From: Armatimonadota bacterium
GTDB lineage: Bacteria; Sysuimicrobiota; Sysuimicrobiia; Sysuimicrobiales; Sysuimicrobiaceae
Assembly (NCBI GenBank): GCA_031432545.1
Contig: JAVKGX010000005.1
Coordinates: 79,591 to 143,590, forward strand
Direction: 5' to 3'
Length of the DNA: 64,000 nt
Shown in pieces: positions 11,113 to 19,319 of the stretch. How positions within the stretch are numbered: the stretch's first letter is position 1; every line of letters begins with the position of its first letter. A program made the position numbers and the translations under genes. The notes under the pieces are model-generated. The model was given only the letters and a program-made list of their open reading frames with translations. It ran no database searches and was not told the DNA's origin.

Positions 11113-12510
11113 ATGGCCGATACCTATGACCTGGTCGTGATCGGCGCCGGCCCCGGAGGCTACGTGGGCGCGATCCGGGCGGCGCAGCTGGGGATGCGCA
11201 CCGCGATCGTCGAGCGGGACAAACTCGGCGGGACGTGCACCCACTACGGCTGCATACCGACCAAGGCGCTGCTGCATGCCGCCGACGTCGTCGAGCAAGC
11301 GCGGCGGGCCGCACAGTTCGGCATCGTCGTCGAAGGCGCCGCCGTGGACATGCGCGGAGTCCAGGGCTACCGTCAGCGTGTCGTCGACGCCAACCACAAG
11401 GGCGTCGAGTTTCTCATGCGCAAGAACAAGGTCGCGACGTTCGCCGGTACCGCCCGCCTCGCCGCCCGGAACCGGGTCCACGTGTCGCTCAACGATGGCT
11501 CGGAGACCGAACTGCAGGCCCACCACGTCCTGCTGGCGACCGGATCGCGGCCACGCAGCATCCCCGGGGTGTCGATCGACGGCAACCGCATCCTCAGCAG
11601 CGACCACATCGTCTTCCTGCAGGAAGTTCCCCGGCGGCTGGCGATCCTGGGTGCCGGTGTGATCGGATGTGAGTTCGCCAGCGTCTTCGCGGCCTTCGGC
11701 AGCGAGGTGACGATGATCGAGATCCTGCCGCGCGTGCTGCCGGGGGAGGACGAGGAGGTGAGCGGCGCGATCGAGAAGGCGTTTGGCCGGCGTGGCATCC
11801 GGATCCACACCGGCGCCAAGCTGAGTTCGATAGAACCCGCCGAGGGCGGCCTGCGCCTGTGGGTGGAGAAGGAGGGCAAGACCGAGTCGCTGGAGGCGGA
11901 CCTGTTGCTCGTGGCCGTGGGGCGTGGGCCGGTGAGCGACGACCTGGGATTGGCGGACGTCGGCGTGGAGCTGGACGGCGGGTTCATCCGGACCGACGAG
12001 CGTTTCCGCACGACTGCAGACGGCATCCGCGCGGTCGGCGACGTGATTCACGCTGTGCCGATGCTGGCGCACGTGGCCTCCCACGAGGCGGTGCGGGCAG
12101 TGGAGGACATCGCCGGGCAGGAGTTCCAGCCGCTGGACTACGACGCCGTTCCGCGCTGCACGTATTCGAATCCGGAGGTGGCTTCGTTCGGCCTGACCGA
12201 GGCACAAGCCCGGGAGCGCGGATACGACGTGAGAGTCGGTCGCTACCCGTTTTTGGCCAACGGCAAGGCGCGGATCTTGGGCGAGCGGGACGGATTCGTC
12301 AAGATCGTGACGGATGCGCGGTACGGCGAGATCCTGGGGATGCACATGGTGGGGCCGAGGGTGACCGAGCTGCTGACGGAGGGCATCCTCGGCAGGAGCG
12401 TCGAGGCCACGGTCCACGAGATCGCGCATGCGATGCACGCGCACCCGACGCTGGGCGAAGCGATCCACGAAGCCGCGCTCGACGCGCTCGGTCGGGCGAT
12501 CCACATGTAG
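11113..12510 (+). CDS. lpdA: Dihydrolipoyl dehydrogenase (E3)
   Basis: A 465-residue FAD disulfide oxidoreductase that reoxidises the dihydrolipoyl arm of E2 with NAD+. It has the FAD motif VIGAGPGGYVGAI, redox disulfide Cys42-Cys47 in GGTCTHYGCIPTK, NAD motif LGAGVIGCEFA, second FAD motif AVGDV and the C-terminal active-site HAHPTLGE. The residues between the two cysteines (THYG) differ from the common LNVG. The ATG at 11113 follows GGAGG; a possible -10 (TATCAT, 11024-11029) lies upstream. It is the first gene of the 2-oxo acid dehydrogenase cluster, whose other subunits follow on the same strand. Confidence 0.93.
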   Translation: MADTYDLVVIGAGPGGYVGAIRAAQLGMRTAIVERDKLGGTCTHYGCIPTKALLHAADVVEQARRAAQFGIVVEGAAVDMRGVQGYRQRVVDANHKGVEFLMRKNKVATFAGTARLAARNRVHVSLNDGSETELQAHHVLLATGSRPRSIPGVSIDGNRILSSDHIVFLQEVPRRLAILGAGVIGCEFASVFAAFGSEVTMIEILPRVLPGEDEEVSGAIEKAFGRRGIRIHTGAKLSSIEPAEGGLRLWVEKEGKTESLEADLLLVAVGRGPVSDDLGLADVGVELDGGFIRTDERFRTTADGIRAVGDVIHAVPMLAHVASHEAVRAVEDIAGQEFQPLDYDAVPRCTYSNPEVASFGLTEAQARERGYDVRVGRYPFLANGKARILGERDGFVKIVTDARYGEILGMHMVGPRVTELLTEGILGRSVEATVHEIAHAMHAHPTLGEAIHEAALDALGRAIHM

Positions 12511-12570
12511 GCACCGAACGTCATGGATCGGCAGGGGACGGCCATTGGTGAAGGGGCAAAGGGGGTTGCG

Positions 12571-13641
12571 ATGAGCGCACGGGAGGTCACCGCCAAGGCA
12601 AAGCACCTCGAGATGGGCCTCAGCGACGCCGACGTGCTCGAGATGTACCGCTACATCGTCCTGGCGCGCGCGCTGGACGACCGGATGTGGGTCCTGCAGC
12701 GGGCCGGCAAAGCCATGTTCGTGATCTCTGGGCCCGGGCACGAGGGCGCGCAGGTCGGGATGATGTGGCCGTTGGACCGCAAGCACGACTGGTTCGTGCC
12801 TTTCTACCGGTCGGTGGCGGCGGTCCTCGTCAAGGGCATGTCGCCGGCCGAGATCCTGCTGTCGCTGCTGGCGAAGGCGACGGATCCCAGCAGCGGAGGC
12901 CGCCAGATGCCGGCCCACTACGGCCACCCGCGCTACAAAATCCTGTCGACGAGCAGCCCGGTGGGCACGCAGTACCCCCACGCCGCGGGGATCGCGTACG
13001 CGGCGAAGATCCGGCGAACCGGGGAGGTGGTCATCACCTCCATCGGGGACGGCGGGACGAGCCAGGGCGACTGGCACGAGGCCCTCAACTTCGCGGCGAT
13101 CCACAAGGTGCCGTGCATCTTCGCGGTGGAGAACAACCGATACGCGATTTCGGTCCCGCTGAACAAGCAGATGGCGGTGCCCAGCATCGCGCTGCGTGCG
13201 CAGGGCTACGGGATGCCCGGTTCCTCCGTGGACGGCAACGACGTCCTGGAGTGCTATCGCGTCACCAAGGAAGCGTATGACCGCGCGAAACGGGGGGATG
13301 GGCCCACCCTCATCGAGTTCCGCGTCGAGCGGTTGGGGTCGCACAGCAGCGACGACCAGCAGGAGCGCTACCGGCCGAAGGAGGAGATCGAAGCCGCAAG
13401 ACAGCGCGATCCCATCCTCACCTTCGGGACGTATCTGCGCTCGGTGGGACTGCTGGACGACGCGAAGGACCAGCAGCTGCGCGCGGAAGTGCAGCGGGAG
13501 ATCGACGAGGCCACCGACGTCGCCGAGCGCGCGCCGGACCCCGATCCGGCCACCGCGGCCCGGCACGTCTACTACGACCCTGACCCGGACAACCCCGTGG
13601 ACCCGGTGTGGTGGAGGGGCGACACCGACCGTCGGAGGTGA
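12571..13641 (+). CDS. Branched-chain-type 2-oxo acid dehydrogenase E1 alpha
   Basis: A 356-residue ThDP-dependent decarboxylase subunit. The thiamine diphosphate/Mg motif runs from IGDGGTSQGDWHEALNFA to VENNRYAIS. The stretch HYGHPRYKILSTSSPVGTQ and the phosphorylation-loop-like LGSHSSDDQQERYR resemble branched-chain 2-oxo acid dehydrogenase more than pyruvate dehydrogenase. With E1 beta it decarboxylates a 2-oxo acid and acylates the E2 lipoyl group. The ATG at 12571 follows a G-rich site; an in-frame ATG at 12523 would add 16 residues. The Liv transporter nearby is consistent with a branched-chain substrate, but specificity is inferred. Confidence 0.9.
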   Translation: MSAREVTAKAKHLEMGLSDADVLEMYRYIVLARALDDRMWVLQRAGKAMFVISGPGHEGAQVGMMWPLDRKHDWFVPFYRSVAAVLVKGMSPAEILLSLLAKATDPSSGGRQMPAHYGHPRYKILSTSSPVGTQYPHAAGIAYAAKIRRTGEVVITSIGDGGTSQGDWHEALNFAAIHKVPCIFAVENNRYAISVPLNKQMAVPSIALRAQGYGMPGSSVDGNDVLECYRVTKEAYDRAKRGDGPTLIEFRVERLGSHSSDDQQERYRPKEEIEAARQRDPILTFGTYLRSVGLLDDAKDQQLRAEVQREIDEATDVAERAPDPDPATAARHVYYDPDPDNPVDPVWWRGDTDRRR

Positions 13642-13644
13642 GCG

Positions 13645-14628
13645 ATGCCCGAGATCCGTTACCTGGATGCGCTGAACCAGGCTCACCACGAGGAGTTCGA
13701 GCGTGACGAGCGGGTCATCGTGATGGGCGAAGACGTCGGCCGCAAGGGCGGTGTCTTCGGCGTGACGATGGGCCTGTACGAGAAATTCGGAGAGGACCGG
13801 GTCATCGACACGCCGCTGGCGGAGTCTTCGATCGTCGGGTGCGCGATCGGCATGGCGGCCAACGGGCTGCTGCCGATCGCCGAGATCCAGTTCGCCGACT
13901 TCATCCATCCGGCATTCGACCAGATCGTGAGCGAGGCGGCCCGCATGCGCTACCGCTCGAACGGTGCGTTCGGGTGCCCGATGGTGATCCGCGTTCCCTA
14001 CGGCGGCTCCCACGGCACGGCGCTGTACCACTCGCAGAGCGTCGAGGCCTTCTACGCGCACGTGCCGGGGTTGAAGGTCGTCGCCCCCTACACGCCCTAC
14101 GACGCTAAGGGGATGCTGAAGGAGGCCATTCGGGACCCCGACCCGGTGCTGTTCCTGGAGCACAAGCGCATGTACCGGATCGTCAAGGGTGAAGTTCCCG
14201 AGGGCGACTACACGGTGCCGATCGGCCCCGCGGTGGTCCGGCGCGAGGGCAAGGACATCTCGGTCTTCGCGTACGGTTGGATGCTGCACGAGTCGCTGCA
14301 GGCGGCCCAGGCGCTGGCCGCCGAGGGGATCGACGTGGAGGTGGTCGACGTCCGGAGCCTCCGACCGCTGGACAAGGAGACGATTCTCGGCTCGGTGGCG
14401 AAGACCAACAAGGCGCTGATCGTCTACGAGGACAACCGCTTCGTCGGGTTCGGTGCCGAACTGGCGGCCCTGATCGCCGAAGAGGCGTTCGAGGACCTCG
14501 ACGGTCCGGTGACGCGCCTTGCGGGCCCGGATGTCCCCGGCATCCCGTTCGCCAAACCCCTGGAGCAGTGGTTCTGGATCACCCAGGAGAAGATCGCCTC
14601 GGCGGTTCGCAAGCTGGCGCACTACTAA
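13645..14628 (+). CDS. Branched-chain-type 2-oxo acid dehydrogenase E1 beta
   Basis: A 327-residue transketolase-like beta subunit. It opens MPEIRYLDALNQAHHEEF and has GEDVGRKGGVFGVT, DTPLAESSIVGCAIGMA, QFADFIHPAFDQI and the C-terminal transketolase domain DVRSLRPLDKETI and YEDNRFVGFGAE. It forms the alpha2beta2 E1 heterotetramer with the gene three bases upstream. The family member cannot be fixed from sequence alone (BCKDH or acetoin/pyruvate type), but the E1 alpha features favour BCKDH. Confidence 0.92.
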   Translation: MPEIRYLDALNQAHHEEFERDERVIVMGEDVGRKGGVFGVTMGLYEKFGEDRVIDTPLAESSIVGCAIGMAANGLLPIAEIQFADFIHPAFDQIVSEAARMRYRSNGAFGCPMVIRVPYGGSHGTALYHSQSVEAFYAHVPGLKVVAPYTPYDAKGMLKEAIRDPDPVLFLEHKRMYRIVKGEVPEGDYTVPIGPAVVRREGKDISVFAYGWMLHESLQAAQALAAEGIDVEVVDVRSLRPLDKETILGSVAKTNKALIVYEDNRFVGFGAELAALIAEEAFEDLDGPVTRLAGPDVPGIPFAKPLEQWFWITQEKIASAVRKLAHY

Positions 14629-14669
14629 GAGGACAGTCGGCGGGCGCCGTCGATGAGGAGGACGTAGGG

Positions 14670-15905
14670 ATGCCCACCGAAGTGAAGATGCCGCAGCTGG
14701 GCGAGAGCACCTACGAGGCCACGATCGGGAAGTGGCTGAAGAAACCCGGCGACCAGATCCAGCGCTTCGAGCCGCTCGTCGAACTGATCACCGACAAGGT
14801 CAACGTGGAGATGCCCTCTCCGGTCGGGGGCAAGCTGCTGGAGATCGTGGCCGAGGAAGGCCAGACGCTTCCCACTGGCGCTGTGATCGCCCTGGTGGAG
14901 ACCGCGGAGCCGGCACAAGCACCCACCGCGGCCGCTGGGACCGACGGAGAAGAGCCACAGGCACGCCAGGAGGTGTCCGCGGTCGGGAAGGCCGCCGAGG
15001 CCGCCCCGCGCAGGGCGGGCGGGCTGCGGCTGTCGCCGCTGGTCAGCCGGCTGGCGGACGAGCACGGCATCCACCCGGAAGAACTCGCGCGCATCGAGGG
15101 CACGGGGGCGGGCGGACGGATCACAAAGAACGACGTCCTCAGATACCTTGAGCGGCGCGGTGCGGCTGCCGCCCCGGCGGCTCCACCCAAGCCACCCGAG
15201 GTGCGGGCCGCGTCCGGTGACCGCGTGATTCCACTGGACGCGGTGCGCAGGGCGATCGCCGACCGCATGGCCCGCGCGAAGCGTGAGATCCCGCACGCCT
15301 ACGGCGTCGTCGAGGCCGACGTCACAGAGCTGACGCGCTGGTACGAGGCCAACCGCGACGCCTTCCTGGCGCACAACGGGGTGCGGCTGACGTACACGGC
15401 GCTGTTCGTCCGGGCGGTCGTCGAGGGCCTCAAGGCGTTTCCGATCGTCAACGCCCAGTGGTCGGAACAGGGGATCGTCCAGAAGGGCGCGATGAACATC
15501 GGCGTGGCGGTCTCTTTCGAAGACGCCCTGGTGGTTCCGGTGATCCACCACGCGGAGGAGAAGAGCCTGGTCGGGGTGGCGCGGGAGCTCGATGCGATCG
15601 TGCGCCGCACGCGCGAGGGTAAGCTGGCCCTCGACGACGTCCAGGGCGGGACGTTCACGATCACGAATCCGGGCGTGTTCGGCTCGATCCTCTCGATGCC
15701 GATCATCAATTACCCGCAGGCGGCCATCCTCGCGACCGACGCAATCGTGAAGCGGCCGGTCGTACGGGACGACGCGATCGCGATCCGTGCGATCATGCAC
15801 CTGGGGCTGTCGTTCGACCACCGCGTCTTCGACGGCGCCGTGGCGGTGGGCTTCCTCAACAAGGTAAAGGAGTGCCTCGAGGCCGTCGATCCGGTGACGA
15901 GGTGA
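14670..15905 (+). CDS. Dihydrolipoamide acyltransferase E2
   Basis: A 411-residue E2 core subunit with one lipoyl domain (residues 1-80, lipoyl-lysine Lys43 in ITDKVNVEMPS), an Ala/Pro-rich linker, a peripheral-subunit-binding domain at about 127-167 (LSPLVSRLADEHGIHPEEL to GAGGRITKNDVL) and the catalytic acyltransferase domain with His384/Asp388 in SFDHRVFDGA. It transfers the acyl group to CoA and organises the complex. Its lipoyl domain is the evident client of the LipA encoded next. The ATG at 14670 follows GAGGAGGACGTAGGG. Confidence 0.93.
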   Translation: MPTEVKMPQLGESTYEATIGKWLKKPGDQIQRFEPLVELITDKVNVEMPSPVGGKLLEIVAEEGQTLPTGAVIALVETAEPAQAPTAAAGTDGEEPQARQEVSAVGKAAEAAPRRAGGLRLSPLVSRLADEHGIHPEELARIEGTGAGGRITKNDVLRYLERRGAAAAPAAPPKPPEVRAASGDRVIPLDAVRRAIADRMARAKREIPHAYGVVEADVTELTRWYEANRDAFLAHNGVRLTYTALFVRAVVEGLKAFPIVNAQWSEQGIVQKGAMNIGVAVSFEDALVVPVIHHAEEKSLVGVARELDAIVRRTREGKLALDDVQGGTFTITNPGVFGSILSMPIINYPQAAILATDAIVKRPVVRDDAIAIRAIMHLGLSFDHRVFDGAVAVGFLNKVKECLEAVDPVTR

Positions 15906-15943
15906 GCACGGGCGGCCGGCGGCCGCCCCACGGAGAACACCCT

Positions 15944-16831
15944 GTGGCCATCGATACCAAACCGACGCCGCTGCAGCGCCCACCCTGGCTGAAGGCCAGG
16001 CTGCCGACGGGCCCCAACTACAGCGAACTCGTCCGGATCATGCGCGAGCAGAAGCTGCACACCGTCTGCGAGGAGGCACGCTGTCCGAACATCGGCGACT
16101 GCTGGGAGCGCCGGACGGCCACCTTCTTGGTCCTCGGAAACGTCTGCACGCGGAACTGCTCGTACTGCGCGATCGCCCACGGGCTCCCCAGCGAGCTGGA
16201 CTGGCAGGAACCGGAGCGCGTGGCCCGGGCGGTCCAGGCCATGGGGCTGCGGCACGCCGTCGTGACGTCCGTCGACCGGGACGACCTCCGGGACGGGGGA
16301 GCGGGGATCTTTGCGATGACGATCCGCAAGATCCGGGACTACGTACCGGGCTGCGGAATCGAGGTGTTGATCCCCGACTTCAAGGGGGACGCCGATGCGC
16401 TCCGCACAGTCTTGGACGCCGGCCCGGACATCCTCAACCACAACATCGAGACCGTGCGGCACATCTTCCGCCGCGTCCGCAGCGGGGGGGACTACGACCG
16501 CTCGCTGGAGCTGCTGCGCCGGGTGAAGGCCTGGGGCTATCCCTGTCTGACCAAGAGCGGGCTCATGGTGGGACTGGGTGAGACGATGGACGACGTCCTG
16601 GAGACGATGCGAGACCTGCGCGCGGTGGGCTGCGACATCCTGACCGTCGGGCAGTACCTGAGTCCGGGCCCCGACTACGAGCCGATCCACCGCTACTGGC
16701 ACCCCGACGAGTTTGCGGAGATCAAGCGCGCCGGACGGGCCATGGGGTTCCGCCACGTCGAGTCCGGCCCGCTGGTGCGCTCCAGCTACCACGCCGACGA
16801 GCAGGTGGATCGCGCGACGGCGACCGCATGA
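15944..16831 (+). CDS. lipA: Lipoyl synthase
   Basis: A 295-residue radical SAM enzyme that inserts two sulfurs into octanoyl groups on E2 lipoyl domains. Auxiliary cluster cysteines are Cys42, Cys47 and Cys53 (VCEEARCPNIGDCW), radical SAM cysteines are Cys68, Cys72 and Cys75 (CTRNCSYCAI), and the conserved C-terminal RSSYHA supplies the serine ligand. GTG at 15944 is preferred (GGAG upstream). A GTG at 15902 overlapping the E2 stop would add 14 residues. No octanoyltransferase gene is in the window, so LipB/LipM must be elsewhere. Confidence 0.95.
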   Translation: MAIDTKPTPLQRPPWLKARLPTGPNYSELVRIMREQKLHTVCEEARCPNIGDCWERRTATFLVLGNVCTRNCSYCAIAHGLPSELDWQEPERVARAVQAMGLRHAVVTSVDRDDLRDGGAGIFAMTIRKIRDYVPGCGIEVLIPDFKGDADALRTVLDAGPDILNHNIETVRHIFRRVRSGGDYDRSLELLRRVKAWGYPCLTKSGLMVGLGETMDDVLETMRDLRAVGCDILTVGQYLSPGPDYEPIHRYWHPDEFAEIKRAGRAMGFRHVESGPLVRSSYHADEQVDRATATA

Positions 16832-17286
16832 GGGCGGTGGCGCATCGACCGCGCACCCGCGCGCCCGCCGCACCGCCTCCGGTTGACGTGCACCTTCGCA
16901 GGCTCTGGCAGGACGCGCTGCTGGTCTTCCTGCACGGACCCGGCTGCGCGGGGTGCGTGCAGATCGCGTCCCAGTTGGTCCGGCATTGGGCGGAGTGGGA
17001 CAGATGGGGAACCGGGGTGATCGTCCTGCGGTCTGACCCGTCCGGCTTTTCCGATGTGCCGTTTCCGCAGGTCCATGACCCGGGCGGCGGCGCCAGGCAG
17101 GCGTACGGAGGGGCGGCGGACGCCGTCCTGGCATGCCTCGATCACCGCGGCCGCTGGATGGCGGGGTGGACGGTGACCCACCCGGAGGCGGTGGACTGGC
17201 ACGAGGTGGCCCAGACCGTCCGCTGGGTGGCCATCCAGGAGCCGGAGTGCGCGGCCTGCGCCGTCGAACCCGCGTGGGAAGACTGA
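16828..17286 (+). CDS. Thioredoxin-like protein with CAGC motif
   Basis: A 152-residue soluble protein starting at an ATG overlapping the lipA stop. LLVFLHGPGCAGCVQIASQL resembles the beta-strand, active-site CxxC (Cys40-Cys43) and helix of a thioredoxin fold. VIVLRSDPSGF and AVLACLDHRGRWMAGW could be the central and C-terminal strands, and a second CxxC (CAAC) lies near the C-terminus. The usual cis-proline before the third strand is not evident. Coupling to lipA hints at a thiol-redox or sulfur-handling task for lipoylation, but this is inference only. Confidence 0.6.
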   Translation: MRAVAHRPRTRAPAAPPPVDVHLRRLWQDALLVFLHGPGCAGCVQIASQLVRHWAEWDRWGTGVIVLRSDPSGFSDVPFPQVHDPGGGARQAYGGAADAVLACLDHRGRWMAGWTVTHPEAVDWHEVAQTVRWVAIQEPECAACAVEPAWED

Positions 17287-17292
17287 CGAGAT

Positions 17293-17321
17293 TTGACACC
17301 CCGCCTCCGTTGGGCTAGATT
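17293..17321 (+). promoter_or_regulatory. Sigma70-type promoter (TTGACA-17-TAGATT)
   Basis: A perfect -35 TTGACA (17293-17298), a 17-base spacer and -10 TAGATT (17316-17321, 4 of 6). It lies just after the thioredoxin-like gene and about 175 bases before the MoeB/MoeZ-type gene, which it probably drives through a long leader. Confidence 0.7.
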
Positions 17322-17327
17322 CCTGGC

Positions 17328-17495
17328 AGGGTTCGCAGCCGAGATGACACCGTCGCTTCCGCTCCACCGCCCGCGCGAGTGTATCTGTCCTCGGCGGGAG
17401 CGCCCCGGTTCCCCCCGGGCATAGCCTCCCGCGCGCGCGGGCAGATCCCGACGATCCTTCACGTTGTTTTCGGTCGGCAGACCAGGAGGAAGGCC
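17328..17495 (+). other. Long structured 5' leader of the MoeZ-type gene
   Basis: From the predicted transcription start to the start codon the leader is about 168 bases. It can form at least two GC-rich hairpins (CCCCGG with CCGGG around 17403-17420, and a nearly loopless CCCGCGC/GCGCGGG around 17428-17441). It ends in the ribosome-binding site AGGAGGAAGG. I recognise no TPP, SAM, T-box or Moco riboswitch core in it. Confidence 0.35.
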
Positions 17496-18665
17496 ATGAT
17501 CACGGCCGGGGCGATGCTTTCTACAGAACAGCTCGATCGGTACTCGCGGCAGATCGTGCTCGAGGAGGTAGGGGTTGCGGGTCAGCGCAGGATGCTGGAC
17601 GCGAAGGTGGTGATCATCGGCGCCGGCGGGCTGGGATCGCCGGCGGCGCTGTACCTCGCCGCAGCCGGCGTGGGGACGCTCGGCATTGTCGACGGAGACC
17701 GGGTGGACCTCACCAACCTGCATCGCCAGGTGTTGCACTACACCCACGACATTGGCCGCCCCAAGACCCAGTCGGCGCGCCGCACGCTGGAGGACATCAA
17801 TCCCGACGTGCGGGTGATCCCGCATGCGACGGTGCTGACATCGGACAACGCCCTGAAGATCCTCGAACCGTACGATGTCGTGGTCAACGGAAGCGACAAC
17901 TTCCCCACGCGGTACCTGGTGAACGACGCCTGTGTCCTCCTGGGCAAGCCGCTCGTGGACGCCAGCATCCTGCGCTGGGAGGGGCAGGCCACGACGTTTT
18001 TGCCCGGGCGCGGCTGCTACCGGTGCCTCTTCCCCACACCGCCGCCTCCCGGCGCCGTGCCGTCCTGCGCCGAGGGCGGGATCATCGGCGCGGTGGCGGG
18101 GTTCATGGGCACGTACCAGGCCATCGAGACGATCAAGATCCTGCTCGGCGTCGGGACGGCGCAGGCCAACCGGTTAATGCTGTTTGACGCGCTGGACGGT
18201 GAGGTGCGCTACGTCCGGTGGGCCCGCAACCCCGACTGCCCCGTGTGCGGTGACGCACCGACGATCCGCGAACTCATCGACTACGAGCAGTTCTGCGGGG
18301 TGCCGATGCCCGACCGCGCGGCTCCGGCTGTCCGCAGCCCGGCGGAGGTGAGCGCCGTCGAGGCGGCGCAGATGCTGGCGGCAGGAGCGCAGCTCGTGGA
18401 CGTCCGGGAGGCGTGGGAGGTCGCTCAGTCGCACATCCCGGGGATGCGCTGGATTCCGATGGGCGAGGTCGAGCAGCGGGTCGGCGAGATCGCTCGGGAC
18501 CGGCCGGTGATCGTCTACTGCGCGTCGGGTCAGCGCAGCGGGAAGGTGACGGAGTGGCTGCGAGAGCGCGGATACGGCCAGGCCTACAATCTCGCTGGCG
18601 GCATCATCGCCTGGCAGAACGCACACCAACCGGTGGCGCAGGGCGCCACGCAAGACCAGGGGTAG
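17496..18665 (+). CDS. moeZ: MoeB/ThiF-type adenylyltransferase with C-terminal rhodanese domain (MoeZ type)
   Basis: A 389-residue two-domain protein. Residues about 10-250 are an E1-like adenylyltransferase (RYSRQIVLEEVG, ATP site VVIIGAGGLGSPAALYLA, NLHRQVLH, zinc CxxC pairs CYRC and CPVC). Residues about 280-380 are a rhodanese domain with the persulfide Cys in VYCASGQRSGK. MoeZ-type enzymes activate and thiolate the C-termini of ubiquitin-like sulfur carriers (MoaD, ThiS, CysO) for molybdopterin, thiamine or cysteine synthesis. No carrier is encoded beside it, so the partner is unknown. moeA and moaC elsewhere in the window and the Mo hydroxylases fit a molybdopterin role. Confidence 0.88.
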   Translation: MITAGAMLSTEQLDRYSRQIVLEEVGVAGQRRMLDAKVVIIGAGGLGSPAALYLAAAGVGTLGIVDGDRVDLTNLHRQVLHYTHDIGRPKTQSARRTLEDINPDVRVIPHATVLTSDNALKILEPYDVVVNGSDNFPTRYLVNDACVLLGKPLVDASILRWEGQATTFLPGRGCYRCLFPTPPPPGAVPSCAEGGIIGAVAGFMGTYQAIETIKILLGVGTAQANRLMLFDALDGEVRYVRWARNPDCPVCGDAPTIRELIDYEQFCGVPMPDRAAPAVRSPAEVSAVEAAQMLAAGAQLVDVREAWEVAQSHIPGMRWIPMGEVEQRVGEIARDRPVIVYCASGQRSGKVTEWLRERGYGQAYNLAGGIIAWQNAHQPVAQGATQDQG

Positions 18666-18669
18666 CCGC

Positions 18670-19152
18670 TCAGATACCCATCACGTGGGCGACGACGCGG
18701 CGGGTCTGCGGGCCGTCGAGTTCCGCGAAGATCACGCTCTGCCAGCGCCCCAGCAGCAGCTTGCCCTCGCTGATGGGGATCGTGACGCTGTTGCCGACCA
18801 GCAGCGACCGCAGGTGGGAGACCGCGTTGCCGCGTTCGCAGTCGGAGTAGTCGGGGTCGTTGTGCAGATAACGGTCGGTCTCCGTGACCAGGCGCTTGAG
18901 CAGTTCCTTGATGTCGTGCAGCAGCGCTCCCTGGAACTCGTTTAAGAACAGTGCGGTGGTCGTGTGAAGGGACTGCAGGTGCACGATCCCGTGGGTGACC
19001 TCGGCCAGGGCCGGGAGGCTGCGCACCATCTCCGTGATGTTCTGAACCTCGTACTTTTCGGTGCTGTCGATCTGGAAGGTCTCGGTGAACACCTTGAAGA
19101 GCGCACCCGCCACCTGCTTCACGTGGATCTCCCTCCCAGTGGGCACACCCAT
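18670..19152 (-). CDS. YjbQ family (UPF0047) protein
   Basis: A 160-residue protein with the YjbQ hallmarks: DITEMV-like NITEMVRS, GIVHLQSLHTTTALFLNE, an Asp/His-bearing stretch YLHNDPDY, NAVSHLRSLLVG, and LLLGRWQSVIFAELDGPQTR. Family members have weak thiamine-phosphate synthase activity in vitro but no settled physiological role. The ATG at 19152 gives a length near the family norm plus a short leader; a longer frame from 19308 would extend past the predicted divergent promoter. It is convergent with the MoeZ-type gene, five bases apart. Confidence 0.8.
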   Translation of the reverse strand: MGVPTGREIHVKQVAGALFKVFTETFQIDSTEKYEVQNITEMVRSLPALAEVTHGIVHLQSLHTTTALFLNEFQGALLHDIKELLKRLVTETDRYLHNDPDYSDCERGNAVSHLRSLLVGNSVTIPISEGKLLLGRWQSVIFAELDGPQTRRVVAHVMGI

Positions 19153-19239
19153 GCCCTCCCGGGCCGCAGCGCCGTCGCCCGGAGCGTTCTCGATCTTCTC
19201 CAAACCCGCTCGAAGAGCCGGACCGTCGAATTCAGGCGG

Positions 19240-19268
19240 ATTGTAGCACACGACACGGTGTTTGACAC
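19240..19268 (-). promoter_or_regulatory. Divergent promoter for the YjbQ gene
   Basis: Minus strand: -35 GTGTCA (19268-19263, 4 of 6), a 17-base spacer and -10 TACAAT (19245-19240, 5 of 6). Its -35 shares five bases with the -35 of the opposing promoter. Confidence 0.5.
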
Positions 19269-19290
19269 CCCTGGGGGGCAACCCTACAAT
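19262..19290 (+). promoter_or_regulatory. Sigma70-type promoter (TTGACA-17-TACAAT)
   Basis: A perfect -35 (19262-19267), exactly 17 bases of spacer and -10 TACAAT (19285-19290). It is the best consensus promoter seen in the window and lies 30 bases before the GTG of the A-type iron-sulfur carrier gene. Confidence 0.8.
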
Positions 19291-19319
19291 CGAGTCGGAC
19301 AGCCGCACTGGAGGCAGCC

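Noticed and set aside
11065-14622. An 1185-codon antisense frame opposite lpdA and the E1 genes
   Set aside because: It lies wholly antisense to three strongly conserved genes and is His/Arg/Asp-rich, as expected for the complement of biased high-GC codons.
17328-17495. A known riboswitch (TPP, SAM, Moco or T-box) before the MoeZ-type gene
   Set aside because: None of the conserved core sequences of these classes could be found; only generic GC-rich hairpins are visible.
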